The notes beneath the pieces are model-generated. The model searched no databases. It saw only the letters and a program-made list of their open reading frames with translations, and had not been told where the DNA came from. The position numbers were made by a program, and so were the translations under genes. From Pseudomonadota bacterium (lineage in GTDB: Bacteria > Myxococcota_A > UBA796 > UBA9615), in the NCBI GenBank assembly GCA_024229515.1, contig JAAESI010000242.1:124001-188000 (forward strand): a DNA stretch of 64,000 nt, in the 5' to 3' direction. This document shows, one piece after another, positions 25,500-34,331 of this stretch (within the stretch, counting starts at the first letter, position 1; every line of letters starts with the position of its first letter).

Positions 25500-27626
25500 C
25501 TAGGCCTCGGCCTGCACCGAGCCGCCACCCATGGCATCGCCGAGGGCGGCACGACGCGACAGCCGGATCTTCCCGGACTTGTCGACCTCGATGCACTTCA
25601 CGAGGACCTCGTCGCCCTCATCGAGGACGTCGGTGACCTTGTTCACGCGGCCGGGGGCCAACTCGCTGATGTGCACCAGCCCGTCGGTTCCCGTGAAGAT
25701 CTCCACGAAGGCGCCGAAGTCGACGACCTTCTTGACGATCCCGAGGTAGAGCTTGCCGATCTCCGCCTCCTGCGTGAGCTCGCGAATCATCTTGATCGCG
25801 GCGTCGGTGGCGTCGAGGTCAATCGCGGACACCGTCACGGTGCCGCTGTCGTCGACGTTGATCGTCGCGCCAGTGGCCTCCTGCATGCCCTTGATGGTCT
25901 TGCCTCCGGGCCCGATGATGTCGCGGATCCGATCCTGGCTGATCGTGATCTGGACGATGCGCGGCGCGTACGCGCTGAGCTCCGCCCGGGGCTCGGAGAT
26001 GACCTTATTCATCTCCGCCAGGATGTGGGTCCGGCCCTCACGAGCCTGCGCCAACGCCTTGGTCATGATCTCCGCCGAGACACCCTTGATCTTGGTGTCC
26101 ATCTGGAACGCCGTCACGCCCTTGGCCGTGCCGGTGACCTTGAAGTCCATGTCCCCGAGGTGATCCTCGGCGCCGGAGATGTCCGACAGCACGGAGAAGG
26201 CGTCGCCCTCCTTGATCAGACCCATCGCGATGCCGGCGACCGGCGCCGACGTCGGGACCGAGGCGTCCATCATCGCGAGGCTCGCGCCGCAGACCGAAGC
26301 CATCGACGAGGAGCCGTTGGACTCGGTGATGTCCGACACGATGCGCACGACGTAGGGGTAGTCCTCGCCCGGGACGGTCTGGCGGACCGCCCGCTCGGCG
26401 AGGGCACCGTGGCCGATCTCACGACGGCCGGGGCCCATGATGCGACGCGTCTCCCCGACCGAGTAGGACGGGAAGTTGTAGTGCAGCATGAACCGGTTCC
26501 AGCCCTGCTCGTCCAGCTCGTCGATCCGCTGCTCGTCCCGGCGGGTGCCGAGCGTGCAGGTGACCAGCGCCTGAGTCTCTCCACGAGTGAAGAGAGCCGA
26601 GCCGTGGGTGCGCGGCAGCACACCGACCTCGACCGAGATGTCCCGGATCTCGTCGGTGGCGCGGCCGTCGAGGCGCACGCCGGACTCGATCACGCGAGCG
26701 CGCATCGTCGTCTTGACGAGCTTCTCGTGCATCTGGCCCAGGAGCTTGCGGTGGGTCTCGTTGGCGTCGTCGTCGTCCGAACCGAGGGCGAGATCCGCAC
26801 GGATCTGCTCGCGGATGGCGCGCTGCGCGAGGCGGCGCTCCTCCTTGCCGGCGATCTCGAAGGTCGCGACCGTCGCCTCGGTGTAGGACCCGGCGATCTG
26901 CTCGAAGAGCTCGCTGTTGTCCGCGACCGCGGGAATCTCGCGCTTCTCCTTGCCGACCAGCTTCACCAGCTCGTGCTGCAGCTGAATCAGCGGCTGGCAG
27001 GCCTGGAAGCCGAACTCGAGGCCGGCGATGATGTCGGCCTCGGAGGCCTCGTGCATGCCGCCCTCGACCATCGTGATGGCGTGCTCGGTGGAGGCGACGA
27101 TCATGTCGAAGTCGCTGCCCACGAGCTGGGTCTTGGTGGGGTTGGCGATCCACTCGCCATCGACCCGGCCGACCCGGACGCCGGCCAGGGGGCCGTCAAA
27201 CGGGATGTCCGAGATGCACGTCGCGGCCGAGGCACCCGTGAGGGCGAGCACGTCCGTGTTGTTCTCGATGTCGTGGCTGATGGGGTAGGCCAGCAGCTGG
27301 ATCTCGGCGCGCCAGTTCTTGGGGAACAGCGGCCGGTGGGGGCGGTCCATCATCCGAGCGACGAGGATGCCCTTCGGTCCCGGGCGGCCTTCACGCTTGA
27401 AGTAGCCGCCGGGGATGCGGCCCGCGGCGTACGCCATGGGGCGGTACTCGCAGGTCAGGGGGAGGAAGTCGCGGTCACCGTGCTTGGCAGCAGTGGTGGC
27501 AGCAACGAGGACCACGGACTCGCCCATGCGGACGAGGACAGAGCCGCCCGCCTGCTTGGCGACGCGGCCCGTCTCGAACGAGAACTCAGTCCCGTTGATC
27601 GTGGTGGAAACAATAGTCTTGGCCAT
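25500..27626 (-). CDS. pnp: Polyribonucleotide nucleotidyltransferase (PNPase)
   Basis: 708 residues. Phosphorolytic 3'-5' exoribonuclease of the degradosome. Two RNase PH cores are seen (FNIP-type motifs LPLTCEYRPMAYAAGRIPGG and RTHGSALFTRGETQALVTC), then the KH domain (IRDIIGPGGKTIKGMQEATG) and the S1 domain (GKLYLGIVKKVVDFGAFVEI). The ATG at 27624-27626 is chosen over one 9 bases upstream because AAGGGA lies at a proper distance from it. It follows rpsO, separated by a terminator-like hairpin. Confidence 0.97.
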   Translation of the reverse strand: MAKTIVSTTINGTEFSFETGRVAKQAGGSVLVRMGESVVLVAATTAAKHGDRDFLPLTCEYRPMAYAAGRIPGGYFKREGRPGPKGILVARMMDRPHRPLFPKNWRAEIQLLAYPISHDIENNTDVLALTGASAATCISDIPFDGPLAGVRVGRVDGEWIANPTKTQLVGSDFDMIVASTEHAITMVEGGMHEASEADIIAGLEFGFQACQPLIQLQHELVKLVGKEKREIPAVADNSELFEQIAGSYTEATVATFEIAGKEERRLAQRAIREQIRADLALGSDDDDANETHRKLLGQMHEKLVKTTMRARVIESGVRLDGRATDEIRDISVEVGVLPRTHGSALFTRGETQALVTCTLGTRRDEQRIDELDEQGWNRFMLHYNFPSYSVGETRRIMGPGRREIGHGALAERAVRQTVPGEDYPYVVRIVSDITESNGSSSMASVCGASLAMMDASVPTSAPVAGIAMGLIKEGDAFSVLSDISGAEDHLGDMDFKVTGTAKGVTAFQMDTKIKGVSAEIMTKALAQAREGRTHILAEMNKVISEPRAELSAYAPRIVQITISQDRIRDIIGPGGKTIKGMQEATGATINVDDSGTVTVSAIDLDATDAAIKMIRELTQEAEIGKLYLGIVKKVVDFGAFVEIFTGTDGLVHISELAPGRVNKVTDVLDEGDEVLVKCIEVDKSGKIRLSRRAALGDAMGGGSVQAEA

Positions 27627-27795
27627 GAAAGGCATTCCCTTGGTTTGGCGGTCTGCAGTTCCCTTGGATTCGGGGGACTGCCTTCAGTGAAGTACCGCGA
27701 GGTGCAGGGCCCGACCGCCGTGGGCTGCTGCGAAGATCCTCGCGGGGCGTGACCGCCTCCCTTCCCATTCCCGGGAGGAGACGCCCACAACGAAG

Positions 27796-27817
27796 AAGGC
27801 CCGCGGTTGCGGGCCTT
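27796..27817 (-). terminator. Intrinsic terminator-like hairpin after rpsO
   Basis: On the minus strand a perfect 9-bp stem AAGGCCCGC / GCGGGCCTT with a 4-base loop begins 10 bases past the rpsO stop and is followed by CTTCGTT, a weak U tract. It probably attenuates read-through from rpsO into pnp, or protects the rpsO 3' end. Confidence 0.7.
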
Positions 27818-27827
27818 CGGGGTTCAA

Positions 27828-28091
27828 TTACTTGCGGATGCCGAGCGAGCCGATGATGGCCTTGTATCGCTGGAAGTCCACGCGCTTGAGGTAGTCCAGC
27901 AGGCCACGCCGGCGGGACACCATCATCAGCAGGCCGCGCCGTCCGGCGTGGTCCTTGTGATGCGACTTGAAATGGTTGGTGAGGTGGTTGATGCGCTCCG
28001 TGAGGATGGCGATCTGGACCTCGGGGGAGCCCGTGTCGTCTTCGTGGGTACGGTAGGTCTCGACGAGCTCGTTCTTACGCTCAGGGGTCAT
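27828..28091 (-). CDS. rpsO: 30S ribosomal protein S15
   Basis: 87 residues, close to the usual 88. Family sequence is evident: GSPEVQIAILTERINHLT, HKDHAGRRGLLMMVSRRR and LLDYLKRVD. It binds the 16S central domain. A strong Shine-Dalgarno (GGAGGAG) precedes the ATG. In other bacteria S15 represses its own translation, and the leader here has two hairpins that could serve that role. Confidence 0.98.
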   Translation of the reverse strand: MTPERKNELVETYRTHEDDTGSPEVQIAILTERINHLTNHFKSHHKDHAGRRGLLMMVSRRRGLLDYLKRVDFQRYKAIIGSLGIRK

Positions 28092-28118
28092 GTCGTGTTC
28101 TCCTCCGCCAGTGCCGGC

Positions 28119-28147
28119 CTCGCGGAAGTGCGAGGGTGTCGAACACC
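28119..28147 (-). promoter_or_regulatory. Tandem hairpins in the rpsO leader
   Basis: Two adjacent perfect hairpins occur 28-56 bases upstream of the rpsO start: arms GGTGT/ACACC (28135-28147, 3-base loop) and CTCGC/GCGAG (28119-28134, 6-base loop). Position and paired layout resemble an autoregulatory S15-binding leader. S15 binding is inferred, not shown by a known consensus. Confidence 0.5.
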
Positions 28148-28162
28148 GCAGATTCGCGGCGG

Positions 28163-28191
28163 AACCTAAGGGTCGGCCCCCCCGCTGTCAA
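28163..28191 (-). promoter_or_regulatory. Sigma-70-type promoter for rpsO-pnp
   Basis: Minus strand: TTGACA (28186-28191), 17-base spacer, TAGGTT (28163-28168). It lies in the truB-rpsO gap, so rpsO and downstream genes have their own start independent of rbfA-truB. Confidence 0.72.
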
Positions 28192-28199
28192 TAGGCAGC

Positions 28200-29282
28200 T
28201 CAGCGCAGCACCCGCTCCACCTGCATCACCACGGCCGTCGGCTCGCGGCGAACCAGCGCCTCGCTGGAGCACATCGCCTTGACGAGCGCGACCGAACGGA
28301 GCGAGTCGGGGGTCTGCAACACGAGGCGGTCGCCGGTGCGGAACGCCAGGTCGAATCCCGGCAGCTCGTCCAGCTCCGCTTTGCGCACGGGCTGGCCCTG
28401 CTGCACGCGGCGGACCATCTCCCCCGTCAGAGCGAGGGTGGGCAGGCCGCCCAGCAGCGTCGGGATGTCGATCAGCGCGCCGCCGAGGAAGTCCTTCCAC
28501 TTGCGCGCGTTCTCGACCGGCTCGAATCGGACCGGTGCGCCCTCGGCCTCCTGCACCGCCTGACGCTCGTCGCGCCACGTCTGCGCGCGCTCGCCGATGG
28601 CGTCCAGCTCGATGGCGCCGTCCACGGACAGGCCTCCGTTGCGGGAGCGGCGCAGCGTCAGCAGGTGTCCGCCCACGCCCAGCGCCTCGCCGATGTCGTC
28701 CGCCAGCGCCCGCACGTACGTGCCCTTGCCGCACTTGACGACCGCCTCGACGTCCACATGCTCGCCCTCGCGGGAGGTGCTGACGTGGTCGATGGCGTAG
28801 ACGGTGACGACCTTGGTCGGCAGCTCCACCTCTTCGCCCTCGCGGGCGTATTCGTAGAGGCGCTTGCCGTCGACGCGCGCGGCCGAGTAGCGGGGGATCG
28901 TCTGCGTGATCTCGCCCACGAAGCCCTCGATGGCCGCCGCGATCGCCTCGTCGGTGACGCCCGAGGCGTCCGCCGTGGCGGTGGTCTCCCCGGTGGGGTC
29001 CATGGTGTCGGTGCGCTCGCCCAGGCGGATGACGGCGATGTACTCCTTGTCCTGGTCCTGCATCTGCGGCATCAGCCGCGTGGCGCCGTTGAGCAGCAGC
29101 GGGAGCAGGCCGGTGGCGAACGGGTCGAGCGTGCCGGCGTGGCCGACCTTGCCCAGGCGGAGCTTGTGCTTCACGAACTCGCAGACGTCGCGGGAGGTGC
29201 GGCCCGCGGGCTTGTCCACCAGCAGCACGCCCTGGAGGATCTCGTCGTTGCGGCCCTGACTGCGACGTCGGCGGCGGCTCAT
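28200..29282 (-). CDS. truB: tRNA pseudouridine(55) synthase
   Basis: 360 residues. It converts U55 of the tRNA T-arm to pseudouridine. Signatures: GVLLVDKPAGRTS, KVGHAGTLDPFATGLLPLLL (catalytic Asp), RYSAARVDGKRLYEYAREG and CGKGTYVRALADDIGEALG. A C-terminal PUA-like extension follows. The ATG at 29280-29282 overlaps the rbfA stop by 4 bases and matches the family start. Confidence 0.96.
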   Translation of the reverse strand: MSRRRRRSQGRNDEILQGVLLVDKPAGRTSRDVCEFVKHKLRLGKVGHAGTLDPFATGLLPLLLNGATRLMPQMQDQDKEYIAVIRLGERTDTMDPTGETTATADASGVTDEAIAAAIEGFVGEITQTIPRYSAARVDGKRLYEYAREGEEVELPTKVVTVYAIDHVSTSREGEHVDVEAVVKCGKGTYVRALADDIGEALGVGGHLLTLRRSRNGGLSVDGAIELDAIGERAQTWRDERQAVQEAEGAPVRFEPVENARKWKDFLGGALIDIPTLLGGLPTLALTGEMVRRVQQGQPVRKAELDELPGFDLAFRTGDRLVLQTPDSLRSVALVKAMCSSEALVRREPTAVVMQVERVLR

Positions 29283-29644
29283 TCGGACGGATCCTCGTTG
29301 AGGGTGGCGAGCAGCTCGTGCACATGCACGAGGTTCTTGAACCCGGTGTCGTACTCGAACTTGAGGCGGGGGGTGCGACGGAGGCGGAGGCCCCGGCCGA
29401 CCCGCCCCTGGAGGAACGCAGCGGCCTTGTTCAGCCCCTTGCTCAGCTCCTCGATCTTCTCGGCGGCATCGATGTCCCCTAGAGGGACGAACCACGCGGT
29501 GCATTCCCGCAGGTCGTCGGTCACCTCCACGCGGGTGATCGTCGCCTCCTGCGCACGCGGGTCTCTGACCTCCCGCTGCAGAAGGCGGGTCAGCTCACGT
29601 TGGATCTCACGCGAAACGCGGTCGGCACGGCGGGGGGCAGGCAT
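29279..29644 (-). CDS. rbfA: Ribosome-binding factor A
   Basis: 121 residues, normal length. It is a KH-fold 30S maturation factor acting on the 16S 5' helix. The family pattern is visible: RADRVSREIQRELTRLLQREVRDPR, ITRVEVTDDLRECTAWFVPLG and an LRLRRTPRLKFEYDTGF block. A TATCTG hexamer ends 7 bases before the ATG with no Shine-Dalgarno sequence. infB and nusA, the usual upstream partners, are not adjacent. Confidence 0.93.
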   Translation of the reverse strand: MPAPRRADRVSREIQRELTRLLQREVRDPRAQEATITRVEVTDDLRECTAWFVPLGDIDAAEKIEELSKGLNKAAAFLQGRVGRGLRLRRTPRLKFEYDTGFKNLVHVHELLATLNEDPSE

Positions 29645-29780
29645 CGGGCGGCAGATAGCACACGCGGCCCCACCATTCACGGAAACCCGCGAAACCACCC
29701 CAAACGCGAACCGAGGCGAAAAGGTCGAGCGCGAAAGCAGCCGAGACCGTGGATTCGGCAAGGCCCCTCAGGGCCGCGCA

Positions 29781-29798
29781 GCCGCGCTACCGCGCGGC
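29781..29798 (-). terminator. GC-rich hairpin after the 29806-30390 gene
   Basis: Perfect 7-bp stem GCCGCGC / GCGCGGC with a 4-base loop, 8 bases past the stop codon on the minus strand. No U tract follows, so termination is only possible, not clear. Confidence 0.35.
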
Positions 29799-29805
29799 GT
29801 AGTCA

Positions 29806-30390
29806 CTAATAAAGTTCTTTCGGCATAAAGCGCCAGACGTCGATTTCGGCGTAGAGGCGGGGGTCGCCGGAGGTGCGGATCAGGCTGATGCGGCGCTGGT
29901 TCCAGGCGCGGTTCCAGCGGATCTCCATGGTCGCGTCGATCGGGGTGCCGAGGTCCAGGGGGAAGCCGGAGGTGCCCAGCGCCGTGGGGATGTCCATGGG
30001 GTGGGCCAGCTTCTTGCGGATGCGGTAGATGCGGCCGTCGTAGGTCCAGACCTGCGCCTTCTCGAACTCCAGGTGCTCCTCCCCCTCGGGAAGATCGGTC
30101 CGCACCAACTCTGCCCCCAACTGGTCCGCGATCACGTCCGGAGGGAGCTCCGCGAGCCGGCGCCCGTTGAGGTAGGGCACGTCCAGGTGGAGCCCCTCCC
30201 GCTTGACGTAGCCCCGGGCTGCGCGCGCGGCGGGGGCGGTGCCGGTGGCGCGCCGGGAGGCTTCCCGTTGCTCGGCCTGCTCGATGAGGCTGGGCGACTC
30301 GGTGGCGGGGGTCCGGCCGCGAACCACCCACAGCAGCAAAACCGCTGCCGCGATCCCGAGTCCCACCACCACCAGCTGTCCGCGTTGCAC
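29806..30390 (-). CDS. Membrane-anchored protein of unknown function
   Basis: About 194 residues. One N-terminal hydrophobic helix (GQLVVVGLGIAAAVLLLWVV) is followed by a basic/Ala linker and a soluble, probably periplasmic domain with beta-strand-rich stretches (HLDVPYLNGRRLAELP, YDGRIYRIRKKLAHPMDIP, RLYAEIDVWRFMPKELY). No family is recognised. GTG at 30388-30390 is the likely start; a TTG at 30424-30426 would add 12 residues. It diverges from moaDE. Confidence 0.62.
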   Translation of the reverse strand: MQRGQLVVVGLGIAAAVLLLWVVRGRTPATESPSLIEQAEQREASRRATGTAPAARAARGYVKREGLHLDVPYLNGRRLAELPPDVIADQLGAELVRTDLPEGEEHLEFEKAQVWTYDGRIYRIRKKLAHPMDIPTALGTSGFPLDLGTPIDATMEIRWNRAWNQRRISLIRTSGDPRLYAEIDVWRFMPKELY

Positions 30391-30419
30391 GCCGGCATTG
30401 TCGTCGGCCGAGGACTCGA

Positions 30420-30448
30420 TTGACAAGCTGCACGGCGGTACCCAGGAT
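30420..30448 (+). promoter_or_regulatory. Promoter of moaDE
   Basis: TTGACA (30420-30425), 17-base spacer, CAGGAT (30443-30448). The GTG start at 30457 lies 8 bases after the -10 box, so transcription should begin at or next to the start codon (leaderless message). Confidence 0.65.
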
Positions 30449-30456
30449 TTGGCGCC

Positions 30457-31122
30457 GTGACCGTCACCGTCCGATTCTTCGCCGCCCTCCGAGAACTCAA
30501 GGGCACCGACACCACCTCGGTGGACCTCCTTCCGGGGGAGACCATCCGTCAGCTGTTCGAGCGACTGTTCCCCGATCGCCCGTCCCCCGACTGGCCCGGC
30601 ACGCTGATGTACGCCGCCGCTCAGGAGTACGTGGAGCCCACCCACGTGGTCCTCGACGGCAGCGAGGTCGCGTTCATCCCGCCGCTGGGGGGCGGGGGCG
30701 GAGACCCGCGGGTGGAGCTGAGCGACCAGCCGATCCTCCTGCAGCCCCTGATCGATCAGGTCAGCGGCCCCGGTCGGGGGGGCCTGTGCGTCTTCACGGG
30801 CACGGTCCGCAACACCTTCGAGGGACGCGACGTGCACCGCCTGGAGTACGAGGCCTACGAGCCGATGGTGCTCAAGCAGATGGCACGCCTGTGCGACGTC
30901 CTCGAAGAGCGCTGGCCGGGCACCGCCGTGGCCATCTCCCACCGCGTCGGGATCCTCGAGATCGGGGACGCCGCGGTGCACGTGGTCATCGCCGGGGGCC
31001 ACCGGGGCGAGTGCTTCGAGGCGTGCCGATTCGGCATCGACGAGCTGAAGCGGACCGTCCCGATCTTCAAGAAGGAGATCTACGCCGACGGCTCGACCTG
31101 GAAGGACCAGGGCGGTGGCTGA
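30457..31122 (+). CDS. Fused molybdopterin synthase (MoaD-MoaE)
   Basis: 221 residues carrying both halves of molybdopterin synthase, which adds two sulfurs to cPMP. Residues 1-82 are MoaD (VRFFAALRELKG ... VAFIPPLGGGGG). Residues about 88-221 are MoaE (VFTGTVRN, RLEYEAYEPMVLKQM, ISHRVGILEIGD, CFEACRFGIDELKRTVPIFKKE, with the catalytic Lys pair). MoaD needs a free C-terminal Gly-Gly for thiocarboxylation, yet here it is internal at 78-82. The mycobacterial fusion MoaX is known to be cleaved after this Gly-Gly, and the same may hold here. It partners functionally with XdhC at 60139. Confidence 0.92.
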   Translation: MTVTVRFFAALRELKGTDTTSVDLLPGETIRQLFERLFPDRPSPDWPGTLMYAAAQEYVEPTHVVLDGSEVAFIPPLGGGGGDPRVELSDQPILLQPLIDQVSGPGRGGLCVFTGTVRNTFEGRDVHRLEYEAYEPMVLKQMARLCDVLEERWPGTAVAISHRVGILEIGDAAVHVVIAGGHRGECFEACRFGIDELKRTVPIFKKEIYADGSTWKDQGGG

Positions 31123-31831
31123 CGAGCGGCTCCGCCCCTTCAAAAGCTCCCTGGGGCGGACCGAGGCCAACCCCTACGTGGAGAAGCTGTCCGAGTTCGC
31201 GCCGTACGCGATGACGTCGGATCAGGGCGAAGCGGCCCGGGGGCAGTGGCGAGAGCAGATGGGCCTCCCCGCCGATGCGCCCCTGCTGCTGGAGGTCGGG
31301 CCGGGCAACGGCTTCTTCTTTCGCGAGGTGCTGGACCGCTTCGGGGACGCCGGGATCGTCGGGATCGAGGTGCGGTTCAAGCGGGTCTGGCTGACCGCCC
31401 GCAAATCGGTCGAGGAAGGCCACACGCGCTTTCGCGTGCTCCACCACCACGCCTCGCACCTGGACGACCTGTTCGCCCCCGGCGAGCTCGACGGCGTCTA
31501 CATCAACCACCCGGATCCGTGGCCCAAGCAGAAGCACCACAAGCATCGCTTGCTCCAGCCGGCGTTCCGGGACCTGCTCCAGCGGGCGCTGAAGCCGCTC
31601 AGTGAGGTCTGGATCAAGTCCGACTTCGCCGACTTCGGGCCGATCGCGTGCGATCTGTTCGACACCCCCGGGTGGGAGCGGCTGACGTTCACGGCGGACT
31701 TGCACGCCGCCCCCACCGAGCCCCTGCCGGGCACCCGGTTCTGGGCCGCCGATGTCGAGACGAACTACGAGAAGAAGTCGCGCCGCGCCGGCGCCGTCAT
31801 TCTTCTTGCGGGGTTTGTTTGGCGCCCCTGA
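31115..31831 (+). CDS. trmB: tRNA (guanine46-N7)-methyltransferase
   Basis: 238 residues. SAM-dependent; it makes m7G46 in the tRNA variable loop. Motifs: LLLEVGPGNGFFFREVL (SAM loop), GIEVRFKRVWLTARK, VYINHPDPWPKQKHHKHRLL (the PDPWPKxRH signature) and the C-terminal TNYEKKSRRAG. GTG start overlaps moaDE by 8 bases. The last 12 residues run into the convergent ybhN-like gene (31797-31831). Confidence 0.94.
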   Translation: MADERLRPFKSSLGRTEANPYVEKLSEFAPYAMTSDQGEAARGQWREQMGLPADAPLLLEVGPGNGFFFREVLDRFGDAGIVGIEVRFKRVWLTARKSVEEGHTRFRVLHHHASHLDDLFAPGELDGVYINHPDPWPKQKHHKHRLLQPAFRDLLQRALKPLSEVWIKSDFADFGPIACDLFDTPGWERLTFTADLHAAPTEPLPGTRFWAADVETNYEKKSRRAGAVILLAGFVWRP

Positions 31832-32861
31832 CCTGAGCCATCCCGTCCAGCAGCTTGCGGACGGAGATGTCGTCGATGGACAGGAAGAGCACGCCCAGTC
31901 CGGTCAGCAGCGCGAACTGGCTGATGTGGACGAGCACGCCGAAGGCGGCCGCGGTGCTCATGGACTCGCCGTAGAGCTGGTGGACGGCGATGGCGATCGC
32001 ACCCTCGAACACGCCCGCGAAGCCCGGCGGGGGCGGGATGATGAGGACGACGCAGATGCAGACGAGGATGGTCGCGCCGTCCCAGAAGCCCATCGTCGCG
32101 CCGAAGGGGAAGGCCTTGGCCATCACCCACATCGAGCAGACGTTGATGCCCCAGGAGCCAGCGGTCCAGAACACCTGCTGGGCGATCGCCTTGCGGCTCC
32201 CCAGCGAGCGCACCGCATGTAGGAACGAGCCGAGGAAGCTGGCGAAGAGGTCGCCCAGGCGGCTGCTGAAGATGCCGAACACCTTCCGGCCGAGCTCGAC
32301 GCCGCGATCCCCCAGGATCAGGAGCACCACGATCGCGCCCCCGAACGGCACCAGGGCGGCGAGGATGAGGGTGCGCCCCATCTGAACGAGGTCGTACTCG
32401 TCGCCGTAGACCTCGATCGGCACCGCCTGGATGTCGTCGAGGCCCCACAGCAGGACGCCCACGAACAGCACCCCGAGCGCCGCTACGTCCAGCACCCGCT
32501 CCACCAGCACGGTGGCCGCGCCGCTGCCAAAGGGCACCTCCTCCCGCTCCAGAAGCAGGTACGGGCGCGCGATCTCGCCGAGGCGGAACGGCAGCACGTT
32601 GATGAGGAAGAAGCCGACCGAGCAGATCGAGAAGTAGGAGCGGAACTCGACCTCGGGCTTCATCGCCTGGACGAGGCGGCCCCAGCGGATCGAGCGCGAC
32701 AGGTGCAGTCCGAGGAAGAGCAGGATGCCGATCGTGAACAGCAGCCAGTTGACCGACGCCAGCTCGGCGACGAACTCGTCCCAGTGAACCTCTCGGAACA
32801 CGAGGTAGAAGGCCCCGCCTCCCAGCAGGACCATCAACAGGACCTGGACGGCCCGCTTCAT
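31797..32861 (-). CDS. YbhN/LPG-synthase-TM family integral membrane protein
   Basis: 354 residues with about eight hydrophobic helices. Family features include the FREVHWDEFVAELASVNW amphipathic segment after the first helix, LSRSIRWGRLV, the FLINVLPFRLGEIARPYLL block and the GFAGVFEGAIAIA region near the C terminus (usual form PGGLGVREG). Members include lysylphosphatidylglycerol-synthase membrane domains and putative lipid or polyprenyl-linked sugar translocators. It lies downstream of a nucleotide-sugar dehydrogenase, so a role in envelope glycan or lipid handling is plausible. Confidence 0.82.
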   Translation of the reverse strand: MKRAVQVLLMVLLGGGAFYLVFREVHWDEFVAELASVNWLLFTIGILLFLGLHLSRSIRWGRLVQAMKPEVEFRSYFSICSVGFFLINVLPFRLGEIARPYLLLEREEVPFGSGAATVLVERVLDVAALGVLFVGVLLWGLDDIQAVPIEVYGDEYDLVQMGRTLILAALVPFGGAIVVLLILGDRGVELGRKVFGIFSSRLGDLFASFLGSFLHAVRSLGSRKAIAQQVFWTAGSWGINVCSMWVMAKAFPFGATMGFWDGATILVCICVVLIIPPPPGFAGVFEGAIAIAVHQLYGESMSTAAAFGVLVHISQFALLTGLGVLFLSIDDISVRKLLDGMAQVRGAKQTPQEE

Positions 32862-32883
32862 CGGGTCTCCCCGGAGGGGTCGA

Positions 32884-34311
32884 TCAGAGGGTGTAGATCG
32901 GGGTGTCGCCCATCGGGATGCCCGCGGTGGCGTTCCGCGAATCCACGATGCGGCTGCTGAGGCGGACAACCCGCTCCCAGTCGATCACCTTGTGGTCGGC
33001 CGTAATGACGACGCAGTCGGACATCTCCAGGCGCTCGTCGCTCAACGGAACGGAAGCGATGACGTCCCCCGACGCGAGCCGAATGGAGGGGACGTGGGGG
33101 TCATGGTAGACGACCTCGGCGCCCTTCTGCAGGAGCAGCTCGATCACGTCCAGCGCGGGGCTCTCGCGCACGTCCGCCACGTTCGCCTTGTAGGCGGTGC
33201 CGAGCACGAGCACGCGGCTGCCGTTGACGGCCCGCTTGGCCTCGTTCAGCGCCTCGACCACGAGGTCGACGACGTACTGAGGCATCGAGGTGTTGATCTC
33301 GGCTGCCAACTCGATGAACCGGGCGTTGTAGTTGAGCTGCTTGAGGACCCAGGACAGGTAGTGGGGGTCGACCGGGATGCAGTGACCGCCGAGGCCGGGG
33401 CCCGGGTAGAACTTCATGAAGCCGAACGGCTTGGTCGCCGCCGCGTCGATGACCTCCCAGGTGTCCAGTCCGAGGCGGCGGCACATCATCGCCACCTCGT
33501 TGACGAGGCCGATATTGACCGCGCGGAAGGTGTTCTCCAGCAGCTTGGCCATCTCCGCCGCCTGCGTGGAAGACATGCGCACGATCGTCTCGAGGAACGC
33601 GCCGTACATGCCGGCGCCGCACTCGGTGCAGACGTCGGTGATGCCGCCGACCAGCCGGGGGGTGTTCCTGATGTCGAACTTGGGGTTGCCCGGGTCGACG
33701 CGCTCGGGCGAGAAGCAGAGGAAGTAGTCCTCGCCGACCGTCAGCCCGCTCTCCTCGAACAGGGGCAGCACCAGCTCCTCGGTCGTGCCGGGGTAGGTGG
33801 TAGACTCCAGGATGATCAGCTGGCCCTTGCGGAGCCGCTTCACGACCTCACCGGCGGCGGCGAGGATGTAGGAGACGTCGGGATCGTGCGTCTTGCTCAG
33901 CGGCGTGGGCACGCAGATGGAGATGACGTCGCGCTCGGCGAGGTCATCGAAGCTCGCGGTCGCCGTGAACTTGCCGCTGTCGCGGTGCTTCTGGAGCTCG
34001 TCGTCGGAGATGTCGTCGATGTACGAGCTGCCCGCGTCCAGCGCCGCCACCTTCTTGGTGTCCACGTCGTAGCCGCGGACGGAGAAGCCCGCCTCGCTGA
34101 TGGCCATCGCCAGGGGGAGCCCGACGTAGCCCTGGCCGATGACGGCGACCGAGGCCGTCCGGTCGGCGATCGCCTTCAGTAGCGCAGTGGCGGTGGGGCC
34201 GCTGCTGACGGATCGAGTCTGCTTGCGACGCATGCTGTTGGCTCCTTCGAACTTGATCGAGGGCAGCGAATGTACGGGCGCGGGAGCGGACAGGTCAACG
34301 TGGGCAGTCAT
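32884..34311 (-). CDS. UDP-N-acetylglucosamine/UDP-sugar 6-dehydrogenase (WbpA type)
   Basis: 475 residues. NAD-dependent two-step oxidation of a UDP-HexNAc to the uronic acid. Features: Rossmann VAVIGQGYVGLPLAMAISEAG, VPTPLSKTHDPDVSYI, SPERVDPGNPKF (typical of the UDP-HexNAc dehydrogenase branch), the catalytic Cys in GLGGHCIPVDPHYL and VLVLGTAYKANVADVRESPAL. The first 26 residues are non-conserved; an ATG at 34231-34233 is an alternative start. The product probably enters the surface polysaccharide made by the glycosyltransferases in this window. Confidence 0.9.
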   Translation of the reverse strand: MTAHVDLSAPAPVHSLPSIKFEGANSMRRKQTRSVSSGPTATALLKAIADRTASVAVIGQGYVGLPLAMAISEAGFSVRGYDVDTKKVAALDAGSSYIDDISDDELQKHRDSGKFTATASFDDLAERDVISICVPTPLSKTHDPDVSYILAAAGEVVKRLRKGQLIILESTTYPGTTEELVLPLFEESGLTVGEDYFLCFSPERVDPGNPKFDIRNTPRLVGGITDVCTECGAGMYGAFLETIVRMSSTQAAEMAKLLENTFRAVNIGLVNEVAMMCRRLGLDTWEVIDAAATKPFGFMKFYPGPGLGGHCIPVDPHYLSWVLKQLNYNARFIELAAEINTSMPQYVVDLVVEALNEAKRAVNGSRVLVLGTAYKANVADVRESPALDVIELLLQKGAEVVYHDPHVPSIRLASGDVIASVPLSDERLEMSDCVVITADHKVIDWERVVRLSSRIVDSRNATAGIPMGDTPIYTL

Positions 34312-34331
34312 GGCGCGGCAAGGTAGTGATC

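Noticed and set aside
25671..27752. 693-codon open frame antisense to pnp
   Set aside because: pnp on the other strand has complete family motifs; this frame has none.
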